NCBI RefSeq assembly: GCF_020085105.1
Contig: NC_058064.1
Coordinates: 22,905,323 to 22,969,322, forward strand
DNA length: 64,000 nt
Source of the DNA: Siniperca chuatsi
Taxonomy: Eukaryota > Chordata > Actinopteri > Centrarchiformes > Sinipercidae
Reading direction: 5' to 3'
Part shown: positions 1-10,514 of the stretch, one piece after another
How the letters are laid out: each line of letters starts with the position of its first letter
Position numbering within the stretch: the first letter of the stretch is position 1
Translations under genes and position numbers: made by a program
The notes under the pieces: generated by a model
Database searches by the model: none
Told to the model about the DNA's origin: nothing
What the model saw: only the letters and a program-made list of their open reading frames with translations

Positions 1-738
1 TTTTTAACCTCGACTAATAGAAGCATACAGTATAAAAACATGTCAGACGGATGTTAAATTAATGAAAGGCAGTAAAGATAGCTGCTGACATGTGTAAACC
101 ATGTCTTGTCTTTATCAGAGCATGTCAGTATTGGTTTTAGTACAATAAAACCACCCCTGAGATACAGTAGGGTTAGTCAGCTGAGCAGGTAGAGACTGTC
201 ATGAGTTCTCAATTACACTGTCACTGAGTGCAGTTACAGCAGCCATGTCACAAAATATTCAACAGCGTGTTGCCTGTATGTATGTTACAACAATAAAAAT
301 TAAGTAAGTGAAATATAACGCTATATGTAAGGTGTACCTTTCACAGTCTGTCTGATAGTGTTTCTAAAACTATTTTCTAACAATTACTATGTTACAGTAT
401 ATGTGTTACAGTGGGTTACACAGTAACATTTCGATGCTCAGCAGGTCAATTACCTCTAAAATGTTACTTATTAAACTGTCAGGAGTTAAGGATACGCTGC
501 ACTCTTTCTTGGCTGTTCTTGTTTAATAAAAACACACTTTGCTTTTAAATGGTGTAAGGTGAAAATAGCTAGGCAAAACACAGAATTATTAAACGTTACA
601 CAATGCTAGTTAAATAAAAGGTTGTGGCCAAGTAGTAGCGAAACGGACCACGCGTGTTTATAAGGAACTGAGACTATTACAGCTACAGTTCAACTGGGGC
701 ATAATTTAGTTTTAGCTTTCAGTTTATAACCTACTTAC
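1..738. other. Non-coding AT-rich DNA, no feature seen
   Basis: No open frame with family resemblance, RNA gene or clear transposon end is visible. It reads as ordinary vertebrate intergenic or intronic sequence. If the candidate exon just downstream (739-769, minus strand) is real, this stretch would be its first intron. Confidence 0.6.
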
Positions 739-769
739 CGAGCTTCATTCCTGGGTTCCTGGCCGACAT
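739..769 (-). CDS. Candidate first coding exon ending in a splice donor
   Basis: Reading the minus strand, an ATG at 769 opens ten codons (MSARNPGMKL) and then meets CG|GTAAGT, a perfect vertebrate 5-prime splice site, with the donor GT at 738-737. The upstream minus-strand sequence (about 770-900) has no closer competing ATG and is less AT-rich than its surroundings, as a 5-prime UTR might be. I do not recognise the protein from ten residues. An ATG followed by GTAAGT within 30 bp can occur by chance, so this is only a candidate; further exons would lie to the left of the window. Confidence 0.3.
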
Positions 770-1646
770 GTTGAAAGCTAGATAGTATTTATTAACGTGC
801 AGATATTGAAATTAAAAACAGGAACCAACCGATAGGCGAACTGACCTCAACACTCCACTTCCTGAATACAACAAAGAGCTTAGTGTTCAGGAAGAGGAAT
901 CCCTCCGCAGTAAAACACCAACCAAAAAACTGCTCGACATTCCTGTGCCGTTAAGCATATAATGATTACTTCTTCCGGGATGGCTTCTGTCATTCACATT
1001 TACAAATAATACAAATAAATATAAATAAGACCACACATCATAGCTCGATATCTCTAAATAACTGGTACTTGCTTTACTAACATTCATAACAAATATAATC
1101 AATTGCATGCTGAGTACAGAGCAGGATCACCTCAGAGAGGACTTGGTTTCCTCCACTCATCTGTGACCAGTGGTGTCTTGGTAGGTATATTGTGGCTTCA
1201 ACCTCAACCATCAGTAAAATGCTGCCTCCACATTAAATGCATCACTAGGCTAGTATAATAATAAAAATAAATAAAACATAAAGGTATAGCATCACATGGG
1301 CCATTTTCTGAATTAAAAGACATTTTAAGAACATTTTGCTGACAATTCTAATGCATGACGTTTTAAATGTGGCATTTTTTATATTGCAGTATTGCTACTT
1401 TCAGGGTCTGAATACTTCCTCCACCACTTAACAAACACCCCCACAAAGCCGCAAGGCTAGCAGTAACATCATTCTCTAAAGTTAGTATGTCCGTTTTGCG
1501 TTGCATCGTCTCCTTCTGGAGACCCGTTTCCCTCTAGCTCCTAACAGTCATTGGTGCAATCGTTGGCAGATTGTTTTTACTTGTTGACAAAGTTTAATAG
1601 TGCCTTTATGTGTTTGCTTCATATTTGTATTTGTGTGAGCTATGCA
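770..1646. other. Non-coding DNA, no feature seen
   Basis: AT-rich sequence without a convincing gene. Short open frames here (for example around 887-1108 on the minus strand) show no domain, no codon bias and no splice context. It could contain 5-prime UTR and promoter of the candidate exon at 739-769. Confidence 0.5.
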
Positions 1647-2523
1647 CAGGGTTGCCAACAACCAGCTGGAGTGAGATTGTTTTGTTTTTTGTGGTAGTGA
1701 GAGGTGGGGGTTTTAAGATGTATAATGTCAGTGGAGTTAAGCAAGATATCCGTCTCTGAGATTTCTGCCTCCACCACAAGACAATGGAGGTGAAAGCTTG
1801 CAGTTATGGAACAACAAGGGACTGGACATTTGTTCCTCAAGTTTGTCCTAAAGACAGCACTTCTCTGGCAGCTCTTATTTCCAGTGTTGGAAATCTTTAC
1901 ACAAAAACAGTACATTAAAACAGTACTCTGCCATAGAATGTGAATTTCTATTTTGAGGCTGTTAGAAAATAATTTGCTACATCAGAAACATGGAAAACTG
2001 CGCACCTGCTATAAACATTCAGGGGAAACGTTCAACATATCCAGTGAAAAAACAGGCTTCTGTGACTCCAATATGAGGACGTTATTTACTTTCCAGCATT
2101 GCATCTCACCAACTAGGTAACAACATAGCGTTAAGTTAACACTCAGACTCAGTATTATTTACAATAACATTTAAACCTGTAGTAATATTTTAATCCAGAG
2201 AGAAAGAGTGAGAGAAACACAATTTACATATTTACAAGCTATAACATTCTAAACCAGAGATCTGGAGAGAGAGTAAAGTCTGCCCCACACGCCACACACT
2301 GACTGCCTGCGCACAGCGCAAGAGAGACAATGTTGGCAGATGAGCCGCAGCATGCATGGGAATGAATTACAATATAATAAGATTGAATATATTTCTCACC
2401 TTTTCCCTGATTGTCTGAATAAGTCGCAAAATTTGTCGCTAGTCACTTTTTAGAAAAAAAGTTGATAACAGGGTCTGAAAAGTCACTAAATCTAGTGACA
2501 AATTGGCCAAGTTGGCAACACTG
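1647..2523 (+). mobile_element. hAT-like non-autonomous element (candidate)
   Basis: The left end reads CAGGGTTGCCAAC (1647-1659) and the right end GTTGGCAACACTG (2511-2523), whose reverse complement CAGTGTTGCCAAC matches at 12 of 13 positions. Short CAGNGTTGCCAAC ends are common in fish hAT-type non-autonomous elements. Inside there is no transposase, only AT-rich sequence and, near the right end, the GTCGC/GTCACT-rich block that also occurs inverted at 5441-5590. The 8-bp flanks (GCTATGCA and CCCTAGGG) do not match, so a clean insertion with target duplication is not shown; the right end may instead pair with another terminus. Confidence 0.4.
2366..2510 (+). repeat. Inverted repeat arm, left
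   Basis: About 145 bp (AATTACAATATAAT, a CTTTTCCCTGAT block, then AGTCACTTTTTAGAAA and AGGGTCTGAAAAGTC) recurs as its reverse complement at 5441-5590 with scattered substitutions and small indels. The arms lie about 2.9 kb apart. They could be two copies of the same short element in opposite orientation, or the subterminal arms of one larger element. Confidence 0.7.
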
Positions 2524-2613
2524 CCCTAGGGGAGGTGAGACAACGAGACACAGGTGCAAACAATCAAAGGACCAACAATCAAAACTAGAGGGAAAACAAA
2601 GACAGGAAGTAAA
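2524..2613 (+). repeat. 90-bp direct repeat, copy 1
   Basis: The stretch from CCCTAGGGGAGGTGAGACAA to GACAGGAAGTAAA is found again at 4073-4165 in the same orientation, with a few changes including a 4-bp indel. The pair brackets the 1.46-kb GC-rich block containing the minisatellite. Long terminal repeats of a small retroelement, or duplication during a rearrangement, would both give this layout. Confidence 0.75.
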
Positions 2614-3000
2614 GGGTGGGTGGAGAGGGTCCGGGGGAGAGATTCAGGGTGGGCGGAGGAGGTCCGGGGGAGAGATTCAAGGGCCAGGTGGGAGACTTTG
2701 GGCGGACGGCCCGGGGGCTGGGCATGTGCGGAGCTGATCTCCTGAGGTCTGTGATGAAGATTGACACCATCTGGAGGCCTGGCGGAATGCCGGTGGCACA
2801 GGAGGAAGGTCACAGGAGACCGGCGGTGAAGGCGGGACCCCTCTGGAGGCCGGAGAACCAGATCAGGGCCCGGCGACAGGACAGCAGGACAGGGAGCCGG
2901 CGATGGGACAGCAGGACAGGGAGCCGGCGATGGAGAGACTGGCAGAACCAGTGATGTCTGGGAACCCGGAGCCTGCCACTCCGGCCGAGAAGGAGGATAC

Positions 3001-3345
3001 TGCTGCGATCCAACAGAGAATTCAGTGGCGTGCTGTGACCCAGTAGATGGTTCTGTGGCGTGCTGCGGTCCAACGGGGCAGGAGGCGGCTGCGATCCAGC
3101 GGCGACTAGGGATGGCTGCTGCTGCGATCCAACCGGGGCAGGAGGCAGCTGCGATCCAGCAGCGGCAAGGGGTTGGTGCTGCTGCGATCCAACCAGGGCA
3201 GGAGGCAGCTGTGATCCAGCAGCGGCAAGGGGTTGGTGCTGCTGCGATCCAACCGGGAGTCCAGGAGGCCGCTGTAATCCAGCACGGCACCCAGGGACTG
3301 GGGGCTGCTGCGATCCAGCAGGGGGTGAGGGGGTGATGGCTGCTG
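3001..3345 (+). repeat. 60-bp minisatellite (two half-repeats per unit)
   Basis: From 3121 the sequence repeats with an exact 60-bp period (3121, 3181, 3241): GCTGCGATCCAACC, GGGCAGGAGGCAGCT, GATCCAGCAGCGGCAAGG. Each unit contains two GCGATCCA cores about 30 bp apart, and diverged copies extend from about 3001 to 3345. The array is GC-rich and stop-poor in several frames on both strands, so it produces long meaningless open frames, among them a 276-codon one on the minus strand (2526-3356). Confidence 0.85.
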
Positions 3346-4072
3346 CGATCCAGCATGCCTCATGCTGGAGATTACCGGTTAAGGTTCTCTACCAGAAAGG
3401 GGAGAGTTGCAAGCCTGGGTCTTGATAGTATTGTCCTCTCCATTAAGGAGTATACAAAATGCCTGCGTTGGATATCCACCGAGCCCTGAATGGAGAGGCT
3501 GAATGTCTCTAGCGTGGAGAACACTTCCTTTAACTCCCCCATGAGAGTGTTGACTTCTGCAGGGTCCATGACTGGTTGGATCATTCTGTTGTGTAGTGTA
3601 GTGGTATGTGGACCCAAATGCAGACTACCAGGAAGGGGTATGAGGTGAAGTAGCCTGATGGCTACAGTGTTTATTGGGGCGATATGTTTTAAAGGCAGGT
3701 ACAGGCAGACCGGTAGACAGACAGGTAATGAACAGGCAAAAGGCAGATAGGTTACCGGCTGGCAGTGGTGGAAGCAGAGAAGTGATTCCAAGGTGGCAAA
3801 ACAGTTCAGTTGGGAGCAGGCAAATTACAAAATCCAAGATCCAGCCAAGGTCCAAGGGAGACAAAGAATCCAAAACAGAACTCACGGTAAAAATGCCAGG
3901 AAACTGGGCACTGAAACCAGGTACAACAAAAAGTGCACCAAACGGCAACACACACACACAAACAAAGGTCAGGAACACTCAAAAGACGGGACCAAAACTC
4001 AAGGCAGTAATCACACCATACATTAACAACAATGATCCAACACTGAACAAAGAAAGAGACCCAGACTAAATA
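3346..4072. other. Non-coding repeat-like sequence between the direct repeats
   Basis: Low-complexity purine-rich text with many GGCAGA, GGCAAA and CCAAGG words and a short (CA)n at about 3950-3962. It has the look of the transcribed but non-coding body of a fish interspersed repeat that ends in the 90-bp repeat at 4073-4165. Overlapping open frames on both strands show no recognisable domain. Confidence 0.5.
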
Positions 4073-4165
4073 CCCTAGGGGAGGTGAGACAACGAAACAC
4101 AGGTGCAAACAATCAAGGAAGGACCAACAATCAAAACTGGAGGGAAAACAAAGACAGGAAGTAAA
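4073..4165 (+). repeat. 90-bp direct repeat, copy 2
   Basis: Second copy of the repeat at 2524-2613, same orientation. It differs by AACGAAACACA for AACGAGACACA and by an AAGG insertion after CAATCAAGG. Confidence 0.75.
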
Positions 4166-4236
4166 AACACAAGACACACAAGGGAAGGAGAATACTACAA
4201 AATAATACAGGAAATGAAAAACCTTAAACTACCACA

Positions 4237-4295
4237 TACTGAGAGTATTGTAGCCATAGCAACGACCCACATTTCCCAGCATGCACTGCCTAGTG
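4237..4295 (+). promoter_or_regulatory. Possible promoter motifs (ZNF143-like and RFX-like)
   Basis: The sequence has ATTGTAGCCATAGCAACGAC followed by TTTCCCAGCATGCACTGCC. The second part resembles the ZNF143/STAF core (TTCCCAGCATGC) and CCATAGCAAC resembles an RFX X-box half. The two are often found together in vertebrate promoters. No coding exon is recognised next to them, so the call rests on motif likeness alone. Confidence 0.25.
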
Positions 4296-5440
4296 CTGAA
4301 AGCAGTTTGTTAAGTTAGCTTCCTTATGTTCCAAAATGCAAATGGAACTTTTTGTTATAATTTTTATGCTGGTTTATAGTTTTAACCATTAGTGAGGTAA
4401 TTGTCACATTTCATCTCATCAGCTGTATTTTCTTTGTATATTGGTAGACAGTGGCTTCTTCTGTTTCATCTTACACAGTTTACCTGTGCATGCTGCTAGA
4501 TAAACTTTATAGTGACACCATTATATTATCTTTCAGCCTAAAACTGCTTTTCCACCGAAAGTACCAGGAACTTTTATCCACAAGGACTATTTTTCAAGGA
4601 ACTATAAAGTTCCTTCAGTCCATTGTTGTGTGTTTCCACCAGGGTCTAAAGACCTGGGAAAATTAGGCAAATTACACCCATTAGATTACACCCATTACAC
4701 AGGTGCATAACTATTGTTTTAACTTATTAAACACATCACCTGCAATTCAGCATAAGGACCTTTGCTTATTTTGTGCACTCTCACCTGTTTTAAATACTGA
4801 GTTTACCAGTGTATAATGGTGAAATTGAGGGCCATTACTTCCTCAGAGCATTGTAATATTAGAATATGGTAACACAAGCATATGCGTTACATGTCTTTTT
4901 ACATATATAGCAGTATTATACTTGTTTTCAGATACAAGAACAGCCACTATACACACATTTACCTCCAGAACTATTTATTAATTTGCAGAAATATAAATGT
5001 GCAAAATACAGCGTTTGTGTACTTCAGCGAACACCAACTGTTGGTGCTCGTAAACACACTGGTCTGCAGTTCACTTTACCCGTCTGTTTCATCTGAAAAA
5101 CACGGTGAAAAAAAGTAAATGTTGTATCTCACTGCAACAACATTAACAAGATATAATTTTTTATGATTGATTTAGCAAACCCTGGAACACCACGATTCTA
5201 CACCATTAACATTAGCGATTGCAGTTAGCATGTAGCTAACGTTAGCTTTTGGTTAGGGTAGCAATAGCATGACAACAATTAGCGGTTATAGCATTTAAGT
5301 ATTTAAGTAGTTCACCTTCAACTGACTGGTCATCCAGTGTCTTCCACCACAGCTTCAGCAGTGCAGTAGCTGAGCCATGACCCAGCAACGATCCCGACAA
5401 CCAAACCACTGCTGCTGCATCGGCCGGAGCTCGACCAATC
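4296..5440. other. Non-coding DNA, no gene seen
   Basis: AT-rich sequence. The stretch at about 4550-4640 (CTTTTCCACCGAAAGTACC, then AAAGTTCC and TTTCCACCAGGG) has the style of a short fish MITE, but its ends are not clear. Around 5215-5250 there are GTTAGCATGTAGCTAACGTTAGC palindromic words, which are frequent in fish intergenic DNA. Confidence 0.5.
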
Positions 5441-5590
5441 AGAAATGGTCACTAAATTTTGCGACTTTTCAGACCCTCTTAGCGACTTTATTTCTAAAAA
5501 GTGACTATTGACAAATTTAGTGACTTATTTGGACCATCAGGGAAAAGGCGAGAAATATATTTAAATATATTATATTGTAATTAATTCAAA
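5441..5590 (-). repeat. Inverted repeat arm, right
   Basis: Reverse-complement partner of 2366-2510. On the minus strand it reads from AATTACAATATAAT through CTTTTCCCTGAT, AGTCACTTTTTAGAAA and GGGTCTGAAAAGTCGC. The GTTGGCAACACTG end present at 2511 is missing here, so this copy is truncated at that end. Confidence 0.7.
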
Positions 5591-6309
5591 TAATGCGGCT
5601 CTACACTTTCAAATTGCGTGCATATGATATGCCAATCCACGCATCACCTTGAACAGCCACGACGTCACCAGCGGCGAGGCTACATGAGCGATCAGTGCAC
5701 CTGCGCTAGCTCAGGTAACCTCAGGTAAGACGATTTAAATAGGGCATTTAAACTGTTATTATTTAGTCAGTAAGCGAACACAATACAATACATGGGATAA
5801 CCATTTTCCAAATTGCATTTCCTAGATATTATTACATTCTTTACCGATCTTTTGTGGTGCTAGCTTGAAGTGAAGTTACTGCAAAAAGGTGAGCCTGTAT
5901 CGTAGCTAAGCGGTTAGCATTAAAGTTACTGATGAGCATATTTTTAAGTGTTTGATTTGAGATTTTCAGTGATGTTAGGTTGATGTTAATATAAAAATTG
6001 TTGTGACATTCAGCCTGACATGTCTGGTATCTTTGGAAACCTTAGGATCTTGACTAGAATGTAAAATAAAGTTACGTGGGTTTGAACGAAGCCTGGCTGA
6101 ATTTGATCCCACATGAAGAACCTTAGTGTAAGTTAGGTGTTTAGTTTGGCTGCTCCTCTTCTAGCACACCTTTCAATTGTTAGTGTAAGTGAGACACTTA
6201 GAAAGACATTTATAATAATGCAAAAGATGAACACTGCCAAATTATTAGAGCCCTTATCAGGGCTGTGGTGGCTCTGTTGTATTTTTGTAAGTGAGCAATG
6301 ATGTAGGCT
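5591..6309. other. Non-coding DNA up to the satellite
   Basis: No gene, RNA or transposon end is recognised. The satellite pattern becomes readable from about 6310 with TTTGAGTTTCTTTTAATACTCC. Confidence 0.5.
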
Positions 6310-7436
6310 AACATAAAAGTGAGTTTGAGTTTCTTTTAATACTCCTTTACGCTGAGAGGATATATTCATTTTGAGCTTCATTCGACGAGACATAACTTTA
6401 TTTTCACCATTATTATAATAGGATAAGCTGCCATTTCTTCCCCGCACATCTTAGAAACAAATAGCCACATTTGAAACATGAAAAACTAGATTGGTATGAC
6501 GGACAACAGGCTTTAATTTGGATTTTCTTTCAATACTTCGTCTCCAGATAACAGATTCCATTCTCCATTCTGAGATTCAACCGATGCGGTAAACTGATTT
6601 TTCACCACTATAATACCTGAGAAGCTGTGATTTCTACCGAGAAGCTCTTTGAAACAAACATTATGCATTAGAAACATCCCAGAGGTAGATGAATATGAAG
6701 GACAACATCGTTTGATTTGAGTTTCTTTTACCGCTTCGTCTCCACACCGCATATGCTCACTTTAAGCTTCTATGGTTTAGATCACTTCATTTTCATCAGT
6801 ATGTTGTGCTAAGCTGTCATTGCTTCCGAGGCACGTTTAGAAACAAGATTTCTAGATTATAAGAATGAATAACTTGATGGATATGAAGGTCAGCATAATT
6901 TGATTTGAATTCCTTTTAATGCTATGTCCTCAGACCGCATATGTTCACATTTAGCTTCTTTAGTTTAGATAAGTGCATTTTCACCACGGCAATATGTAAA
7001 GCATTCACTTCTACCCAGAAGCTTTTAGAAAGAAATTCTAAATTAGAAGAATGAAAACTGTGAAGGACAACACGGTTTGGATTTGAATCTCTTTTGTCCC
7101 CAGAAAGCACAAGTTCATTTGGAGAGTCATCCAATGAGCGATGTTGATGTTTACCACTATGATACCCTGGACTTCCTCCCAGAACCTCTTTGAAATGAAC
7201 GTTCTACATTAGAAACGCTAGCTAAAAATAGAGATAAAGGACAACATATTTTGATTTCAGTTTGTCTTAAGACTTTGTCTCCAGACTACATATATTAATT
7301 TTTACATTGTTTATTTTAGAATTTTTAGAAACACATTTCTAGAATCAAAGCATTTATAACTAGATGAATATGGAGGATAACACAGTTTGATTTGAGTTCC
7401 TTTTAACACTTTCTTACTAGCACCATTTTTGTGCTC
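6310..7436 (+). repeat. Degenerate satellite, about 170-197-bp monomers (left block)
   Basis: Monomers begin near 6355, 6548, 6734, 6931, 7102 and 7283. Each repeats the same order of words: CGTCTCCAGAC-type start, CATATGTTCA, AGCTTCTTTAG, a TTTTCACCACTATAATA block, ACTTCTACCCAGAAGCT, TTTAGAAACA, TAGATGAATATGAAGGA, ACAACACGGTTTGATTTGAGTTTCTTTT. Monomers have drifted strongly from each other. The monomers at 6355-6813 recur almost unchanged at 39096-39561, so there is a higher-order arrangement. Open frames here are artefacts of the repeat. The block ends at GTGCTC (7436), where retroviral pol begins. Confidence 0.85.
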
Positions 7437-7749
7437 TCTCACACCAGAACAGAAATGGTTCATTTGTATTGATTTAGCTAATGAGTTCTTTTGTGTACCT
7501 TTAGCTCAGGAGTGCAGGGATATTTTCTCATTTACCTACAAGGGACAGCAGTTGCAGTACACCAGAGTACCACAAGGGTTTGCATTGTCACCAGGATTGT
7601 TTAATCAGGTTCTAAAACAGGCTCTGAGTGGTTGTGAGTTACCATCAGGTTGCACTCTTGTTCAGTATCATGTTCAGTCATGTGCTAAAGGTACAAAACA
7701 TCTAAGCTACAGGCTATCAGAACTCAGGTTTCTTTCCTGGGGTGGGTAA
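7437..7749 (+). pseudogene. pol: ERV reverse transcriptase fragment, unit 1
   Basis: The frame starts abruptly after satellite with LTPEQKWFICIDLANEFF, the front of the RT palm of gamma/epsilon-type retroviruses; its aspartate (IDLAN) would be the first catalytic acid. YTRVPQGFALSPGLFNQ, the conserved PQGF region, follows. The sequence then passes from LVQY directly into HVQSCAKG, so the YVDD active-site box and part of the palm are missing, and the frame fails at 7749. The fingers domain, protease and gag are absent. This cannot encode an active RT. The same ends occur in every readable unit. Confidence 0.9.
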
Positions 7750-9214
7750 TGTCACAGAAGGGGGCAGCAGAAACTGTCCCAAGCGGCAGAACTTGCTCTA
7801 CCCAACTATACACTCCCCTTCTCTCTTAGATGTTTCTGAAACAGAAGGGGTGGTAAATGGTGTTCTGTTTCAGAAAAAAGGGGGAGCTAGACAAGTGTTA
7901 ATGTATGTTAGCATTATGCTAGACTTAATGGAAAAACGACATCCTACATGCACACAACATGCAGCAGGCGTGGCAAAAATTCTTCAGAAAACAGCCCATA
8001 TAGTGATGGGACACCCCCTGACGACACTAACAATACACAGTGTGGTAGCATTTGTAAACTCACAGACATTCACCATGACATCTCTTAGACAACACAGACT
8101 CTGTAAAATATTGGAAGCACCAAATCTGACTTTCACACATGAAGGCATCAACATGGCAGACAGGATGGGGACATGTCACCCACATGAGTGCGAGAGAGAA
8201 ATCACAAAAGTTGTTAAAGTGAGACCAGATTTGGAAGCTCAGGCTTTGCCAGGTTCAGAACAATTATTCACTGACTGGTGTTGCTACAAACATGACAAAT
8301 TAGGGTTGAAGACAGCATATGCGGTAGTCAGGCAGACAGAAACAGGATATGAAAATTTCAGAGCAGAGCAGCTGGAGGGACAGCAGTCAGCACAGAGAGC
8401 GGAAGTGGTTGCAGTGACAGAAGCCTTAAAATGGGGGCAGGGCAGGGACGTCACAATTTATACAGACTCAGCATATGCTGCAGGGGCAGTACATGTGGAA
8501 ATGAGACAATGGATGAGAACAGGGTTCTTGACAGCAGGGGGCAAACCCATCAAACATGAGGGAGAGATGAAAGAGTTAATGGAGGCTTTGAAATTACCAA
8601 GGAAAGTGGCAGTGGTAAAATGTAGAGGACATGATCAGGCTAGCACTCCAGTAGCTACAGGGAACCAGGAAGCAGATAAAGCAGCCAAAAGGGCAGCAGG
8701 GTATTTGCAAATGTACCAAATGATAACCAGTGAAGAGACTGAATTACAACCCAAACTCACTGCAGAGGCAGTAAAAGAATATCAAAAGGGGGCGGGGGCC
8801 CAAGAAAAAGCAGTATGGATGCAGAGAGGAGCTACGGAGCAAAATGGACTCTGGAGGGGGCCGGACGGACAAATGGTCCTCCCACCAGGTATCAGGGCAA
8901 GAGCCCTGAGAGAAGCACATGGCTTGGGGCATGTGCGGGCAAACCAAATGAATAGGAACTTGTGTCATTGGTGGCATCCGTTCCTAGCAGATATGGCAAG
9001 GCATTTTGTAAAAAGTTGTACAGTCTGTTCACATTTTAATCCAAAGCCAGCGGTGAGCCCGGAAATGGGGCGTTTGCCTATTACTACCTGCCCTGGCCAG
9101 GAGGTGGTGATAGACTATACGGATATGATTGATCCGGTGAAAGGTTTTAGGAATTTGTTGGTGTGTGTTGATACGTTCACAGGGTGGCCAGAGGCGAGGA
9201 CAGCGCTACGGTGA
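7742..9214 (+). pseudogene. pol: ERV pol: RT connection, RNase H and integrase N-terminal half, unit 1
   Basis: The longest open stretch of the ERV (490 codons). Order: RT connection region (LLDVSETEGVVNGVLFQKKG, about residues 28-48), then RNase H with all four acidic positions visible: Asp178 (LFTDWCC), Glu221 (RAEVVAV), Asp242 (YTDSAYAAG) and Asp312 (NQEADKAAK). The integrase zinc-binding domain follows, with His393 (EAHGLGH) and Cys426/Cys429 (SCTVCSHF), then the start of the catalytic core with its first Asp in VVIDYTDM. The frame breaks at GWPEARTALR and the core continues in another frame from 9184. That break is present in every unit, so it predates the amplification. Family: epsilon/gamma-like fish ERV. 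Confidence 0.93.
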
Positions 9215-9956
9215 GAAAATGTTTGATTAACCATTACATTCCCAGACATGGTTTCCCAGCAAAAATCAGATCAGATAATAGCACTCACTTTAAAAACACA
9301 GATCTACAAAGCGTAGAAGCAATGCTGGGTTTGAAACATTCATTTGGCATTGTCTACCACCCCAGTCACAAGGTAAGGTGGAGAGAATGAATCAGAACAT
9401 CAAACAAAAATTGGCTATAATCTGTGCACAGACAAAACTGAATTGGGTGGATGCATTACCCCTGGCCCGATGACAATCAGGAGTTCCCTCAATCAAGGAA
9501 CAGGGTTAACACCATATGAGCTGCTGATAGGAAGACAGTTTCCAGGGCCCAGTGCCGCTCTGGGACTAGGGAAGAAGGAGAAAAATGGAACACAAGACAT
9601 ATTTTAACGAATTGCAAGCTCTTGTCTCAGATTTCTCTACACAGGTTGGCGAAAGGCAGGCGCTGACAGAAGGATCCACTCTACCCACAGCCCAGTGGGT
9701 ATCACTGAGAGTCATCAAAAGGAAGTGGTCAGAGCCCAGGTGGACCAGACCGTTCGAGGTCACAGAGAGAACATCACATGTGGTCCGGGTAAAAGGTAAA
9801 GCGACACCTGGTTCCACTGGAGCCAGTGCATGGCGGCCGAGGAGCCAGGACGGAGTGTGGAGGAGATCGGAGCAGATCTCACGGCAATTACAAGCTGAAA
9901 GCACCGGCTCAGCTGAGTCAGAGAACACCCAGACCCCAACAAAAGAGGCAGAATAA
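9184..9956 (+). pseudogene. pol: ERV integrase catalytic core and C-terminal domain, unit 1
   Basis: The remaining integrase acids are visible: the second Asp in KIRSDNSTHF and, after a 1-base loss at about 9362, the Glu expected in GKVERMNQN (intact in the unit at 16097-18617). A linker with TPYELLIGRQFPGP follows. The C-terminal SH3-like domain (VSLRVIKRKWSEPRWTRPFE, then TWFHWSQCM where intact) ends at a stop at 9954-9956. At least two further 1-base differences split the frame in this unit; some of these are absent in other units and may be read errors. Confidence 0.88.
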
Positions 9957-10514
9957 TCCTCTGGTCTGCGGTCGAAAGGTACAGGAAGTCAACCCCTGTA
10001 CCCGAGAGGAATCACACTGTTAGCTGCAAAGGTGAAGTGCTAGTAACTTCTCCTCTAGGTCATAGAAGAGTGTGCTGAACGAACACAATTCCCAGCCAGA
10101 AGTTGAAGACTACGTCACATCCAGAAGGAAAAGACTGTGAAGTAAAATGGAGGGTTTTAATCTCCTGAAACAGAGGTTGCTGTTTCAGTACAAAGTAATA
10201 GAAAAGTTCCAGTCATAAGATGGGGATGTGGCAGTCCTAAGGGGCAGCGGTTACAACTGTATTGGGAGTGTTACTTGTAATTTCAATTTTGTATTTGTGT
10301 GGTAAATTTCAGGGATGGCCATCCACTCACAGGGAAAAACGAGCCAAAACGCCTAAGTGTTTCAACCGGTCTGGGGTTGGAACTCAATTACACCCGCGGT
10401 AGCGCCACTACCTATTCCTTCGACCTCTGTGACATCATCCAGTGCAGAGGACACTTTTGAATTGGAAAAATGGTGTTAGGAGTGATCTCTTTTAGGAGAG
10501 ATCAAAAGGAGGAA
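9957..10514 (+). pseudogene. env: ERV env remnant (leader only), unit 1
   Basis: Between the integrase stop and the LTR only about 560 bp remain, far short of a retroviral env (usually 1.5-2 kb). One frame contains a hydrophobic stretch (TVLGVLLVISILYLCGKF, about 10260-10315) followed by basic residues, which fits an env signal peptide or an anchor segment. It then stops. No fusion peptide, furin site or transmembrane-subunit heptads are visible. I infer that most of env was deleted before the array formed. Confidence 0.5.

Noticed and set aside
2526..3356. A 276-codon minus-strand open frame with repeated CWIAAA-type residues
   Set aside because: It is the translation of the GC-rich 60-bp minisatellite, which is open in several frames on both strands; no start context, domain or splice evidence.
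6133..7134. Minus-strand frames in the satellite
   Set aside because: Recur with the monomers on both sides of the array and show no protein-like conservation.
6310..7436. CRISPR-like array
   Set aside because: Monomers are about 185 bp and degenerate throughout, with no short identical repeats and unique spacers; the genome is eukaryotic.
9566..9942. Minus-strand frames opposite integrase (for example MFSDSAEPVLSACNC)
   Set aside because: Shadow frames of the plus-strand integrase C-terminal domain; present in all units for that reason.
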